Below are positions 1-8,817 of a stretch of DNA of 64,000 nucleotides, piece by piece. The notes beneath the pieces are model-generated. The model did no database searches, had not been told where the DNA came from, and saw nothing but the letters and a program-made list of their open reading frames with translations. Position numbers and translations under genes: made by a program. The stretch comes from Klebsiella pneumoniae (GTDB lineage: Bacteria > Pseudomonadota > Gammaproteobacteria > Pseudomonadales > UBA5518): contig CAMAXE010000015.1 in NCBI GenBank assembly GCA_945862145.1, positions 43,013 through 107,012 on the forward strand, read 5' to 3'. Every line of letters begins with the position of its first letter. Within the stretch, counting starts at the first letter, position 1.

Positions 1-478
1 CCATCGCGCCCTGTAGGTCCGTGTCGGCCGCCTCGATACGCCATGCATCGATCGTGATGTCCTGGGTCGCGGAGCTGAAGGCAACGAGCACCGCACACAG
101 TGCAACCGCAGCAATGCTGGTGCGGGGGTCGAGCTGTGACATGCAGAGCAACCCTGTCGCGATGCCGAGTTGCGCCGCCAGCATCCAGCCTCGCCGCTTG
201 CCCAGCAAGCGCGTAAGAAGCGGAAAGGGAAGCCGGTCGACCACCGGCGCCCAGATCACCTTCACCGAGTAGGTGACGCCCACGAGGCTGAAAAATCCGA
301 TCACGGAAAGATCAGTCCCGACATCGCGCAGCCATGCCGAAAGCGTGGAGAACACCAGGAGGTACGGCAGCCCCGCACTGAAGCCCAGCCACACCATTCC
401 CGTGACGCGAGGGCCCGTATAGACCAGCGCGGCATCGCGCCAGGTGCGACTGCCTGGCTCCGGGCCAGCGGATGACAC
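1..478 (-). CDS. ampG: AmpG-family muropeptide permease (partial, C-terminus beyond window edge)
   Basis: Inner-membrane MFS transporter that imports anhydro-muropeptides for cell-wall recycling. About 159 N-terminal residues are visible when the minus strand is translated from a GTG at 478. Family-typical stretches are SAGLPYLLVFSTLSAWLRD, VIGFFSLVGVTYSVKVIWAP, the loop VDRLPFP, GKRRGWMLAAQLG and SATQDITIDAWRIEA, the last being the AmpG hallmark. The GTG lies 2 bases after the yajQ stop, so the two genes are probably co-transcribed; an ATG at 397 is possible but would cut into the first helix. The rest of the roughly 420-residue protein lies outside the window. AmpD and AmpE, which act in the same recycling pathway, are encoded near 10 kb. 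Confidence 0.85.
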   Translation of the reverse strand, partial: MSSAGPEPGSRTWRDAALVYTGPRVTGMVWLGFSAGLPYLLVFSTLSAWLRDVGTDLSVIGFFSLVGVTYSVKVIWAPVVDRLPFPLLTRLLGKRRGWMLAAQLGIATGLLCMSQLDPRTSIAAVALCAVLVAFSSATQDITIDAWRIEAADTDLQGAM

Positions 479-480
479 GT

Positions 481-963
481 TCAATCCCGGAAATTCTGGA
501 ACTGCAGCGGCGCCTCCAGCTCCTGCTTGCGCAGCAGCGCGATGGCCTCCTGCAGATCGTCGCGTTTCTTGCCGTTCACGCGGACCTGATCGCCCTGGAT
601 CGAGGCCTGCACCTTGAGCTTGCCCTCCTTGATGATCTTCACGATCTGGCGCGCGAGTTCGATCTCGATGCCATGACGCATCGTGATCTCCTGCTTGACG
701 ATGCGCCCGCCACCCTGCGGGTCCGCCTCTTTCATGGCGCGGGCATCGATGCCGCACTTGGCAATGCTGGTACGCAACACATCACGCATCTGCTGGAGCT
801 GGAACTCGCTCTCGGCATGCAGCGTGACGACCCGCTCCTTGCGATCAAAACCGGCATCCACGCCCTTGAAGTCGAAGCGGTTGGCAATCAGCCGCGCCGC
901 CTGGTCAATGGCGTTGGTGAAGACGTGCAGGTCGACTTCCGAGACCACGTCGAACGAGGGCAT
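481..963 (-). CDS. yajQ: YajQ family nucleotide-binding protein
   Basis: A 160-residue protein of the UPF0234/YajQ family, close to the usual 160-165. It begins MPSFDVVSEVDLH and has NRFDFKGVDAGFD and KCGIDARAMKEADPQGGG in the expected order, with a C-terminal half KVQASIQGDQVRVNGKKRDD. Family members are soluble and bind nucleotides; a Xanthomonas homologue binds cyclic di-GMP, but whether that holds here is unknown. The open frame extends upstream to 1044, but the ATG at 963 matches the family N-terminus exactly. The gene is divergent from panE and followed directly by ampG. Confidence 0.93.
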   Translation of the reverse strand: MPSFDVVSEVDLHVFTNAIDQAARLIANRFDFKGVDAGFDRKERVVTLHAESEFQLQQMRDVLRTSIAKCGIDARAMKEADPQGGGRIVKQEITMRHGIEIELARQIVKIIKEGKLKVQASIQGDQVRVNGKKRDDLQEAIALLRKQELEAPLQFQNFRD

Positions 964-1007
964 GCGTTTTCTCCTGCGGCAGCTTCGCGATGCGCGATAA
1001 TGCCCGG

Positions 1008-1964
1008 ATGCAAGAGACACCCACAAGCGCAACGCGAACCGCATGGCATGTGCTGGGCGCGGGTGCCATGGGTTGCCTGTGGGCCGGCTCGCTTGCGAGC
1101 GCCGGGCATGCAGTCAGGTTGCTGCTGCGCGAGCCTCCCGCCTGCGGCGCGGATACCAGCATCACCCTGATCCCGCATCCCGCCGACGGCCTGCGCGGCG
1201 AGACACTGCAACTCCCCGTATGGCTCGAGGCTGCGCGGGACAGTGCACCCATAGCCCGCCTGCTCGCCTGCACCAAGGCGCCCGACCTGCTGCCAGCACT
1301 CGAACACACGGCCCCGCGCATTGCCGATGGCGCACGGGTGGTTTTGCTGCAGAACGGCATGGGGTTTCACGCCGCGGTGGCGGCCCTGCTGCCACGGGCA
1401 AGGATCTTCTGTGCGCTCAGCACGGAGGGCGCCTACCGGCAGGGTGCTCTCCACGCGCGCCACGCGGGCAGGGGCGAAACGCTGCTCGGCGCCTTCCCGG
1501 GCGGCAGCGGCAGCGCCGCGGAACTGGCGGACGAACTCGGGCGCGGATTCCTGCCAGTGCGCCCCACCGAAGACATCATCCCCGCGCTATGGGCAAAGCT
1601 CGCCGTGAACTGCGCCATCAACCCGCTCACGGCGCTGCATGGCTGCAGCAACGGCGAACTGCTGGACCGCCCGGCGCTGCGACGCGAATTCGACGCGCTC
1701 TGTGCGGAAATCGCCACCGTGCTCGCCGGACTCGGACATCCGCAGCTAGCGGCAACGGTGACGGCCGATGCCGCCCGGGTAGCGAGGGCTACAGCCACCA
1801 ACCGCTCGTCCATGCGCCAGGATCTCGAGGCCGGACGCCGCAGCGAAATCGGTTTCATAACGGGGTTCCTCTGCCAGCACGCGCAGGCAGCAGCCCTTCC
1901 CTGCCCGCTGAACGACGCGCTCCTTGCCGCCGTGCGACAGCGCGAGCAATCGAAGCAGGCCTGA
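1008..1964 (+). CDS. panE: 2-dehydropantoate 2-reductase
   Basis: PanE/ApbA reduces ketopantoate to pantoate with NADPH in the pantothenate/CoA pathway. The 318-residue protein has an N-terminal Rossmann motif VLGAGAMGCLWAGSLASAG, the motif WAKLAVNCAINPLTAL that holds the catalytic lysine, and a C-terminal substrate-binding segment SSMRQDLEAGRRSEIGFITG. Two in-frame ATGs exist, at 990 and 1008. I chose 1008 because it leaves only a short tail before the Rossmann strand; 990 would add six residues. It is divergent from yajQ with only about 45 bases between them. Confidence 0.9.
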   Translation: MQETPTSATRTAWHVLGAGAMGCLWAGSLASAGHAVRLLLREPPACGADTSITLIPHPADGLRGETLQLPVWLEAARDSAPIARLLACTKAPDLLPALEHTAPRIADGARVVLLQNGMGFHAAVAALLPRARIFCALSTEGAYRQGALHARHAGRGETLLGAFPGGSGSAAELADELGRGFLPVRPTEDIIPALWAKLAVNCAINPLTALHGCSNGELLDRPALRREFDALCAEIATVLAGLGHPQLAATVTADAARVARATATNRSSMRQDLEAGRRSEIGFITGFLCQHAQAAALPCPLNDALLAAVRQREQSKQA

Positions 1965-2022
1965 ATGAGCCGTACATTCAAGACATGACAACATCCATCA
2001 CCCGCGATGCCACGAGGTCCCG

Positions 2023-2706
2023 ATGACGATTCCAACCCGTGTCATTCTTTCCTGGAGCAGCGGCAAGGATTCCGCCTATTCACTGCATGTATTGCGGCAG
2101 GACCCGGGTATCGAGGTCGTAGGCCTGCTGACAACTTGCAACGAAGAAACCGATCGGGTGGCAATGCACGCCGTGCGTCGCGAATTGCTGCTCGCGCAGG
2201 CCGATGCCGTGGGGCTGCCGGTGCGTATCGTGAACATACCGAGTCCCTGCACGAACGCGGAATACGAAGCGCGCATGTCGGGTGCCGTGGCGGAACTGAT
2301 CGCTGACGGCGTGGAGGCCATGGCCTTCGGCGATCTCTTCCTGGCCGATGTGCGCCGCTACCGCGAGCAGCAATTTGCCGGGACCGGCCTGAAGCTGCTG
2401 TTTCCGCTGTGGGGACGCCCACCTGCAGAACTGGCCCTCGAGATGCTCGCGCACGGCACGCGCGCGATCGTTACCTGCGTGGATCCGCGCGCACTCGATC
2501 CCACGGATGTACTTGGCGCGTACTGGGACGAGGCACTGCTGGAGCGCCTGCCAGACGGCGCCTGCCCCTGCGCCGAAAACGGCGAGTTCCACACCTTTGC
2601 CGTGGACGGCCCCGCATTCAGGCACGTCGTGGCAACGGAGCACGGGGAGCGCGTGGAGCGCGGCGGCTTCCATTTCATCGACTTGCTGCCTGCACGCTCG
2701 CTCTAA
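2023..2706 (+). CDS. Dph6-related ATP-pyrophosphatase (COG2102 family)
   Basis: A 227-residue protein of the adenine nucleotide alpha-hydrolase superfamily related to diphthine-ammonia ligase. The P-loop-like motif SWSSGKDSAYSLH sits at the N-terminus, and GVEAMAFGDLFLADVRRYRE and CPCAENGEFHTF are typical of the family. Bacteria lack diphthamide, so the substrate is unknown. The gene lies beside the cobalamin uptake operon and points toward it; a role in B12 metabolism is only an inference from position. No membrane segments or signal peptide are visible. Confidence 0.8.
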   Translation: MTIPTRVILSWSSGKDSAYSLHVLRQDPGIEVVGLLTTCNEETDRVAMHAVRRELLLAQADAVGLPVRIVNIPSPCTNAEYEARMSGAVAELIADGVEAMAFGDLFLADVRRYREQQFAGTGLKLLFPLWGRPPAELALEMLAHGTRAIVTCVDPRALDPTDVLGAYWDEALLERLPDGACPCAENGEFHTFAVDGPAFRHVVATEHGERVERGGFHFIDLLPARSL

Positions 2707-2721
2707 CGGGCACGCCGCGAA

Positions 2722-3636
2722 TCACTCAGCGGCGGGCGGCGCTACGGTCACGGCAGCCGTGCGACGGGCCTGATCGAGAAATCCGCACAGCAACTCTGCG
2801 CCGTCCAGGATACGCACGGAGTGACGCTGCATCAGGTCGGGGGGAATCGAGAACACATGCTCCTCGCGCACGGCGGAGATCGCAGGCCACGCCTTCCACA
2901 TCTCCATCCAGGCCGGCTGGCCATCGTCACTGCCGCTCGCGATAATCACCTGCGGGTCTGCCTCTAGCACCGCCTCGATGCTGACATAGGGCACCAGCGG
3001 CACGGCAGAGCCGAACACGTTCAGGCCACCGCAGAGGGCAATCACATCGCTGACGATATGGCTGTCGTTCAGCGTCATCAGGGGTTCGTTCCAGATCTGA
3101 TAGAAAACACGCACCGGCGCTTTGCCGCGCTGGCCGTGGCGCAGCGCCTCGAGCCTGCGCGTGAAATCTGCGGCCAGCGGTCGCGCCTGGTCTTCACGGC
3201 CCACCAGCCGCCCAAGGCGCAGGAAGAGCGCGGGAATGTCCTCGAGGCGTCGCGGCTCCACCTCGAACACCGGAAATCCCAGCGCGCGCACACGCCCGGG
3301 AATCTGGCCATTGCCGCTCTGCCAGCCGAACACCAGCTCCGGCGCGAGCGAGAGGATCAGCTCGTAGTTCGCGGTCGCGTAGTTGCTTACCCGCGGTATC
3401 GCCTTCGCGGCATCCGGGTAATCGCTGTATTCATCGGCGCCGATGACATAAGCGCCGGCGCCGATATAAAAAAGCAGCTCCGTAATGTTCGGCGCCAGCG
3501 AAACGATGCGCGTGGCGGGCGCAGCCAGTGTGATCGTGTGCCCGGCGTCGTCGGCTTCGCGTATCAGCTCGGCCTTGGTCGCGGCACTGGCCAATAGCGA
3601 GAGCAGCAACAGTGCAGTGGCCGACAGGCCGTTCAT
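2722..3636 (-). CDS. btuF: Periplasmic cobalamin-binding protein (BtuF-like)
   Basis: Substrate-binding protein of a B12/heme-class ABC importer, 304 residues. A signal peptide with a hydrophobic stretch ALLLLSLLASAATKA is followed by the Peripla_BP_2 fold: RIVSLAPNITELLFYIGAG, the BtuF-typical loop GADEYSDYPDAAKAIPRV, and ELILSLAPELVFGW. The ATG at 3636 overlaps the stop of the ATPase gene by one base (TGATG), so translation is probably coupled. It is the last gene of the riboswitch-led operon. Binding of heme or another corrinoid cannot be excluded from sequence, but the leader and the btuB neighbour point to cobalamin. Confidence 0.85.
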   Translation of the reverse strand: MNGLSATALLLLSLLASAATKAELIREADDAGHTITLAAPATRIVSLAPNITELLFYIGAGAYVIGADEYSDYPDAAKAIPRVSNYATANYELILSLAPELVFGWQSGNGQIPGRVRALGFPVFEVEPRRLEDIPALFLRLGRLVGREDQARPLAADFTRRLEALRHGQRGKAPVRVFYQIWNEPLMTLNDSHIVSDVIALCGGLNVFGSAVPLVPYVSIEAVLEADPQVIIASGSDDGQPAWMEMWKAWPAISAVREEHVFSIPPDLMQRHSVRILDGAELLCGFLDQARRTAAVTVAPPAAE

Positions 3637-4409
3637 CAATGCACCACCATCGGGGCGCCCGTCAGCGGATGCGGCATGAGCAGGCAGCGCAGCCCGAAAA
3701 CGCGCTCCACCAGCGCTTGATCGAGCACCGCGGCGGGCGGCCCCTCGGCAGCCACCAGGCCGCAGCTAAGCACCACCATGCGGTCGGCGCAGCGCGCCGC
3801 GAGATTCAAGTCGTGCAGCACCGCAAGCACCGCAACACCCTCGCTGGCGAAGCGGCGCACCACATCGAGCGTAAGCTGCTGGTGCGACAGGTCGAAAGCC
3901 GAAGTCGGCTCGTCCAGCAACAACACGCGAGAACCCTCAGGAGTCGGCTCCCAGATCTGGGCAAGCACCCGCGCAAGCTGCACGCGCTGCCTCTCGCCGC
4001 CGGACATCTGGGTGTAGTAGCGCTTGTCGAGATAGCCCGCATCCACCGCGTCCAGCGCCGCCTGCACGATCTCGCGATCGCGCGCGACACCGGTGTTGTG
4101 GGGAATGCGGGCGAGGGCTACGACCTCGCGCGCGGTAAACGGAAAATCCAGCGTCGAGTGCTGCGGCAGCACCGCCAGAACCCGCGCCCGCGATGCAGTG
4201 TCCCAGGCTGCGAGCGGGCGCCCGTTCAGTGCCACCAACCCGGCCGTGGGGTGAAGATCGCCGCAGAGCACGCGCAGCAGCGAGGACTTGCCGGCACCGT
4301 TCGGTCCGACGATCGCGGTGACCGTGCCCGGCTCCAGACCAAGGTCCACGTCACGCAGCAGGTCGAAACCCGAGACATGCAGATGGATGCCGCTCGCGCG
4401 CAGGCCCAT
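3636..4409 (-). CDS. btuD: ABC transporter ATP-binding protein for cobalamin (BtuD/HmuV-like)
   Basis: ATPase subunit of the importer, 257 residues. Walker A is GPNGAGKSS, the ABC signature is MSGGERQRVQLARVLAQ, Walker B is RVLLLDEPTSAFD, and the switch histidine lies in VLAVLHDLNLAARCADR. The sequence resembles HmuV, the heme importer ATPase, as closely as BtuD, so the name rests on context. The open frame continues upstream to 4871 over the permease gene, but the ATG at 4409 gives the normal length and begins 2 bases after the permease stop. It is the fourth gene of the riboswitch operon. Confidence 0.87.
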   Translation of the reverse strand: MGLRASGIHLHVSGFDLLRDVDLGLEPGTVTAIVGPNGAGKSSLLRVLCGDLHPTAGLVALNGRPLAAWDTASRARVLAVLPQHSTLDFPFTAREVVALARIPHNTGVARDREIVQAALDAVDAGYLDKRYYTQMSGGERQRVQLARVLAQIWEPTPEGSRVLLLDEPTSAFDLSHQQLTLDVVRRFASEGVAVLAVLHDLNLAARCADRMVVLSCGLVAAEGPPAAVLDQALVERVFGLRCLLMPHPLTGAPMVVH

Positions 4410-4411
4410 GT

Positions 4412-5446
4412 TCACAGACTCCTGCGCTGCTGTAACAGCAAGGCCACGAAAAACGGTGCTCCCATCAGCGCGGTGAGTATCCCCGCGGGAAGCTCCGCCG
4501 GCGCCACCACGACACGTGCGGCTGCATCCGCGAGCGTCAGAAGGAGCGCGCCGCCAATGGCGGCCGCGGGAATGACGCCGGAATGGTCCGGACCGATCGC
4601 AAGGCGCACCAGATGCGGCACGATCAGCCCGACGAATGCGATGGCACCTGCCACGGCCACGCAAGTGCCGACCCCGAGCGCGGTCAGCACGATCAGGCGG
4701 CGCTTGACGCCCTGCACGTCGATGCCCAGATGTCGCGCCTCGGATTCCCCGAGCAGCAGCGCGTTCAGGGCTCTGGCCTCGCGCGGCAGCCACAGGGCCA
4801 CGAGGCCGGCGACACCTGCGGCGATCAGTGCACGCGGCCAATTGGCAGTGCCTAGCGCGCCCATCTGCCACAAGCTCATCTGGCGCAGCATCTCGTTGTC
4901 GGCCAGGTATCCCAACAAGCTGTTGACGGCCCCGGCGATGGCGGAGACGGCGATGCCGGCGAGCAGCATGGTGTTCACGGAGGTGCCGAATGCAGTGGTT
5001 GCAAGGCGGTAGACGAGTACCGTCGCGAGCGCGCCGCCAATGAAGGCGCCGATGGCGACCAGGCCGAGCCCGGTCGCCTCGAACAGACCACCCCAGTTAC
5101 CGGCGCAGACAATCACCACGCTGGCGCCGACAGACGCGCCGCTCGAAACGCCGATCAGCGATGGATCGGCCAGCGGATTACGGAACAACCCCTGCAGCAT
5201 CGCGCCGCAACTCGCGAGCACAAGACCAACGCTGAATCCAAGCAGCACCCGCGGCGCGCGGATCTCGAGCAGGATGAGCGCGTCACGCGATGGCGCCTCG
5301 GGCGTAGCGATATAGCCTGCGATCGCGCGCACCATCGCAGTCGGAGAAATAGCCACCGGCCCGGTCATCAGCGCGATCGCCAACACGACTGGCGTGGACA
5401 ACAAGAGCAGCACCAGCAAACGCCCGCGGGTCAGCAGGCGCCCCAT
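4412..5446 (-). CDS. btuC: FecCD-family ABC permease for cobalamin (BtuC-like)
   Basis: Inner-membrane permease of the B12/heme/siderophore class, 344 residues with about ten hydrophobic helices. Family motifs are IRAPRVLLGFSVGLVLASCG, QGLFRNPLADPSLIGVSSGA and AIAFVGLIVPHLVRLAIGPD, the last being the loop that contacts the ATPase. It ends 2 bases before btuD and starts 2 bases after the leaderless BtuF-like gene, so it is inside a tight operon. The substrate is inferred from the cobalamin riboswitch and btuB. Confidence 0.88.
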   Translation of the reverse strand: MGRLLTRGRLLVLLLLSTPVVLAIALMTGPVAISPTAMVRAIAGYIATPEAPSRDALILLEIRAPRVLLGFSVGLVLASCGAMLQGLFRNPLADPSLIGVSSGASVGASVVIVCAGNWGGLFEATGLGLVAIGAFIGGALATVLVYRLATTAFGTSVNTMLLAGIAVSAIAGAVNSLLGYLADNEMLRQMSLWQMGALGTANWPRALIAAGVAGLVALWLPREARALNALLLGESEARHLGIDVQGVKRRLIVLTALGVGTCVAVAGAIAFVGLIVPHLVRLAIGPDHSGVIPAAAIGGALLLTLADAAARVVVAPAELPAGILTALMGAPFFVALLLQQRRSL

Positions 5447-5448
5447 GC

Positions 5449-6408
5449 TCAGGCTCCCGGCCCGACGGGCGCGAGGGTGGGCATGCCGTTACCGGCGAGC
5501 GTGCGGGCTTGCGGCATGCCTGCAGGCAGCGGATGCAATTCCGGGTGCAAGGCGTGGGCAAGAATCTCCAGACTGTCGACCAGGCGCGGGCCGGGCCGGC
5601 TGAAATAGGCATTGCCGTCGAACAGCAATACACGCGGGCCCGCGGCCGCACGAAGATGCATCCACTCGGGCCGATCGAGAAACACACGGGTGTCCTCGAG
5701 GCTTCGCTGGATGTCGAAACCGCACAGGGCTATCACGAGCACATCGGGGCTTGCGTCCGCGAGCTCCTGCCAAGCGCGTCGCTGCGATGGCTCGCGCGCA
5801 GCGCCCAGGCAGGGAATTCCTCCTGCGAGCGTGATCAGCTCCGGGACCCAGTGGCCACCGTCGAAAATCGGGTCGAGCCAGTCGAGCAAGGCAACGCGCG
5901 GCCGCGCGCCGGCGGCAATGGCAAGGCTGCGACTGGCCACTGCATCGATGCGTGACTGCAGTTGCGCGGTGTATTCACGTCCCCGCTCGACGCAACCGGC
6001 AGCCGCGGCAACCAAACCCACGGTGTCCAGCACGTCCTGCAGGCAGATCGGCTCCAGATTGACCACCACCGGCGCGCCCGGAAGGCTGCCGATCGCCCGC
6101 GCCACCTCGCTGCCGGAAACCGCGCAGACATCGCACAGCGCCTGGGTAACGATGAGGTCCGGGGCGAGCTCGCGCAGCAGCTCCTCTTCCAGGCTGTAGA
6201 GGGAGGCATCGTCCTGCAACTGCGCGGTGACCAGGCGGTCGATCGCGTCACTGGAAAGTCCCGGAGGAATGCGCGAGCGCGTGAGCACGGGCAATCCCAG
6301 CACCGACGGTGGCCAGTCGCACTCATGCGAAACACCCACCAGATTGTTGCGCAAGCCGAGCCCGCAGACGAGCTCGGTTGCACTGGGAAGCAAAGTGACG
6401 ATCTTCAT
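5449..6408 (-). CDS. Cobalamin-binding protein, leaderless BtuF-like paralogue
   Basis: A 319-residue protein with the periplasmic-binding-protein fold of the BtuF class but without a signal peptide: it starts MKIVTLLPSATELVCGLGL, directly in the first conserved strand. Other family stretches are GVSHECDWPPSVLGLPV, ELAPDLIVTQALCDVCAVS and DWLDPIFDGGHWVPEL. It is therefore expected to remain in the cytoplasm, unlike the BtuF encoded at the end of the operon. Known relatives are annotated cobalamin-binding protein; the exact role (storage, handover to the adenosyltransferase) is not established. The ATG at 6408 overlaps the btuB stop (ATGA). Confidence 0.8.
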   Translation of the reverse strand: MKIVTLLPSATELVCGLGLRNNLVGVSHECDWPPSVLGLPVLTRSRIPPGLSSDAIDRLVTAQLQDDASLYSLEEELLRELAPDLIVTQALCDVCAVSGSEVARAIGSLPGAPVVVNLEPICLQDVLDTVGLVAAAAGCVERGREYTAQLQSRIDAVASRSLAIAAGARPRVALLDWLDPIFDGGHWVPELITLAGGIPCLGAAREPSQRRAWQELADASPDVLVIALCGFDIQRSLEDTRVFLDRPEWMHLRAAAGPRVLLFDGNAYFSRPGPRLVDSLEILAHALHPELHPLPAGMPQARTLAGNGMPTLAPVGPGA

Positions 6409-8330
6409 TGAAGCCTGTAGCGCATCCCTAGGTAGCCCCCGATGCCGGGCGCACCATACCCGAAAACTTCCTCGTAATCCTCGTCGAGGAGATTCTCCCC
6501 GCGGGCATAGAGCTCCACCGTATCGCCAAGGCTCCAGGTCGCATTCAGGTTGAGGAGCGTGTAGTCGTCCATCTTCACGATCTGCGAAGGCTCCGGATAC
6601 GGCGGGAAGTACTGGTCGTCCTGCGTGCCGTTGTACTGGGCATTGAGGTTCAGCTGCAGGTCCGGGCGTGCCTGCCAGGCAAGCGTGACGCTCCCGATGT
6701 GCGGTGCGCGACGCAGCTCATCGACGTTATTGCCCGCGTAGTCCGGTGCGGTCGAATCGGTGTAGGTATAACTGCCCGCCAGAGATAGCGTGTCCGAGAT
6801 TGCAGCACGTGCCGCGATCTCCACGCCTTCGCGACGGCTGTCACCGTTCTTGTTGGCCGCGGTGAAATTGAAGGTGGAGGGATCGAAGACGAAGCCGTCG
6901 ATCTCGTCAGTGAGATCGGCACGAAAGAGCGTCAACGAAGCGTTCAATCTGCCGTCCTGCCAGGACTGCTCCACGCCCACTTCGCGGCTCTCGGACTCCT
7001 CGGGCTGCAGATCGGCGTTGCCCTGGAAGTTCGTGTAGTAGCCGAAGCGCTCGCTGAACGTGGGATTCTTGACAGCCGTGCCCCAGGCCGCTCGCAGGCG
7101 TGTCCCGGTCGATGCGATGTTGTAGACCGCCTCCAGGCGCCAGGCATCGGAGCCGTCAAACTCGGAATTGTCGTCGTGGCGCGCGCTGGCCGCGAGCGTC
7201 AGTGCATCGGCGAAGGTGCCCCGGTACTCGATCCCGGCGCTGTCGGTGTTGCGCGCGCGGTCCTGGTTGGGATCACCCCAGGGCTGGGCCAGCCCGCGCT
7301 GGCTGAAATCCTCTTCCTCGCGCTCGAGCAGCATCGAAATCTGCTGCGCACCCGCGGCCCACTGCACCGAGCCGAGATAGCGGTACTGGTCCTTGGTGGT
7401 GCTGGTGGAGCCGGAAATCGAACCGTACTCGACGTTGTCGTTGTCCCACCCCGTGTAGGCATACTCGATGCGGTGCTGCAGCAGGCCATCGAGCATCGAG
7501 TAGTCGGCAAAGAGCCGCGCCGTGTCACCGCGGAAATCCGAGTAGACGTCGGCATCCTCGGGCAGGCCCGTGAGGTAGGAGGTGTTGTCGAAATCACTGC
7601 GCCCGTCGCTGCGTCGCGCCATGACGCCGACGCGCAGATCCGGCGTGGCCGACCATCCGCCCTTCAGCGTGTAGGTTTCATTGCGATAACCATCTTTTTC
7701 CGAACCTTGGCGGGAGATGTTACGGCCTTCGGAGTCGATCACCGCGGCGCTTAGGTGCAGATCCGTTTTCTCGCCGCGATGGCCAGCGCCAACGCCTGCC
7801 TGATAGGTACCGAAACTGCCGCCCTCGGCATAAGCATCAGCGGACATCGGCGCGGTGGCCCCGCGCGTGATGACGTTGATCACGCCCGAAACCGCGTCGC
7901 TGCCGACCAGCGCGCTCTGCGGCCCGCGCAGGATCTCGATACGCTCGACGGAGTCGGCGCTGAGCGTTGCCCAGTTGAACTCGTCACCCTGCGAGGGATC
8001 ATTGGCCTCGACCCCATCGATCAGCACGAGCAGGTGATTGCCTTCGGCCCCGCGCACGCGCACCTGCGTGGAGGACCCCAGCACGCCGCTGCGGCTGACG
8101 GCGAAGCCGGGCACGTCGCGCAGCAGGTCGCTCACCAGCACAGGCGCCCGGTAATGGATCTGGTCGGTGGTGATGACCGTAGCCGAACTGCCAGAACGTG
8201 TTAGAGACACCGGCAGGTGCGAGGCGGTAACGATAACTTCCTCGTCGTAGCCACTGGCGGCGAGCGCGTGGCCAGACGCGAGACTTGCGAGGCCAACGGC
8301 CCGAGCTAGAGAACTAAGTCTGGTATTCAT
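6405..8330 (-). CDS. btuB: TonB-dependent cobalamin receptor
   Basis: Outer-membrane 22-strand barrel importing B12, about 641 residues, close to E. coli BtuB at 614. A signal peptide ending near GHALAAS is followed by the TonB box region EEVIVTASH, a plug domain (VSDLLRDVPGFAVSRSG, VLIDGVEANDPS, RIEILRGPQSALVGSDAV) and a barrel ending in YLGMRYRLQ with the terminal aromatic-rich strand. Two in-frame ATGs exist, at 8342 and 8330; a GAGG about 8 bases upstream favours 8330. It is the first gene of the operon and lies directly downstream of a cobalamin riboswitch, so its expression should fall when B12 is plentiful. Confidence 0.92.
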   Translation of the reverse strand: MNTRLSSLARAVGLASLASGHALAASGYDEEVIVTASHLPVSLTRSGSSATVITTDQIHYRAPVLVSDLLRDVPGFAVSRSGVLGSSTQVRVRGAEGNHLLVLIDGVEANDPSQGDEFNWATLSADSVERIEILRGPQSALVGSDAVSGVINVITRGATAPMSADAYAEGGSFGTYQAGVGAGHRGEKTDLHLSAAVIDSEGRNISRQGSEKDGYRNETYTLKGGWSATPDLRVGVMARRSDGRSDFDNTSYLTGLPEDADVYSDFRGDTARLFADYSMLDGLLQHRIEYAYTGWDNDNVEYGSISGSTSTTKDQYRYLGSVQWAAGAQQISMLLEREEEDFSQRGLAQPWGDPNQDRARNTDSAGIEYRGTFADALTLAASARHDDNSEFDGSDAWRLEAVYNIASTGTRLRAAWGTAVKNPTFSERFGYYTNFQGNADLQPEESESREVGVEQSWQDGRLNASLTLFRADLTDEIDGFVFDPSTFNFTAANKNGDSRREGVEIAARAAISDTLSLAGSYTYTDSTAPDYAGNNVDELRRAPHIGSVTLAWQARPDLQLNLNAQYNGTQDDQYFPPYPEPSQIVKMDDYTLLNLNATWSLGDTVELYARGENLLDEDYEEVFGYGAPGIGGYLGMRYRLQ

Positions 8331-8454
8331 GGAGAACCTCATCCTGGACTGCTTGGTACAGGAAATGAGGCAGAGGGAGGAGAGTGGTCACGGACGGCGG
8401 AAGCCGGCGCGGACAACCACCGACAAAGCCCGCCGCTTCATCACTGCAGTAAAC

Positions 8455-8605
8455 GCGTCAGGCCGGTGTCGGGCTCCAGCCAGATGGCTGATACCGTTGC
8501 GGGGGCAGCGTTGGCATGATCCGTATCTCGCCTTGATGGGCTACGGATGCACCAAACTTCCCGTTTACCCCGTTCCAATCTCCCCTGCAAAGGGCGATGA
8601 GCGGG
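8455..8605 (-). promoter_or_regulatory. Cobalamin (B12) riboswitch upstream of btuB
   Basis: Read on the minus strand, the conserved core appears in order: GGGAA near 8558-8562, GGTGCATCCG at 8544-8553, CGCTGCCCCCGCAAC at 8496-8510 and a B12-box variant GGCTGGAGCCCGACACCGGCC-like element at 8461-8481. The order and spacing fit the adenosylcobalamin class. It lies between a good sigma-70-like promoter and btuB, with about 125 bases of expression platform to the start codon. The outer limits are approximate because the P1 stem was not folded. Confidence 0.9.
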
Positions 8606-8622
8606 CACCTGTCGCGGGCCGG

Positions 8623-8652
8623 ATAGTGGGCGCGGGGTGAGTCGTGTGTCAA
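8623..8652 (-). promoter_or_regulatory. Sigma-70-type promoter of the btu operon
   Basis: On the minus strand a perfect TTGACA (8647-8652) is followed after 18 bases by CACTAT (8623-8628). The predicted start near 8616 would put the riboswitch at the very 5' end of the transcript, which supports both calls. Confidence 0.65.
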
Positions 8653-8817
8653 CACGATCTTCGTTGCAGAAGGGTTGCGTGCTCAAAGGTCGGCGCAATT
8701 GACACTCAGGACCCCCCGCAGATACCTTGCGCTCTCATCGCGGAGAGCCTCTGGTTATCGTCCTGGACGATGACCTCCAAGCCCAGCCGGGCAGCGCACG
8801 CGGCATGAGAGGAACAT

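Noticed and set aside
3612..5012. 466-residue plus-strand frame across btuD and btuC
   Set aside because: It is antisense to two clear transporter genes and rich in Arg, Ala and His as expected for a GC-rich shadow frame.
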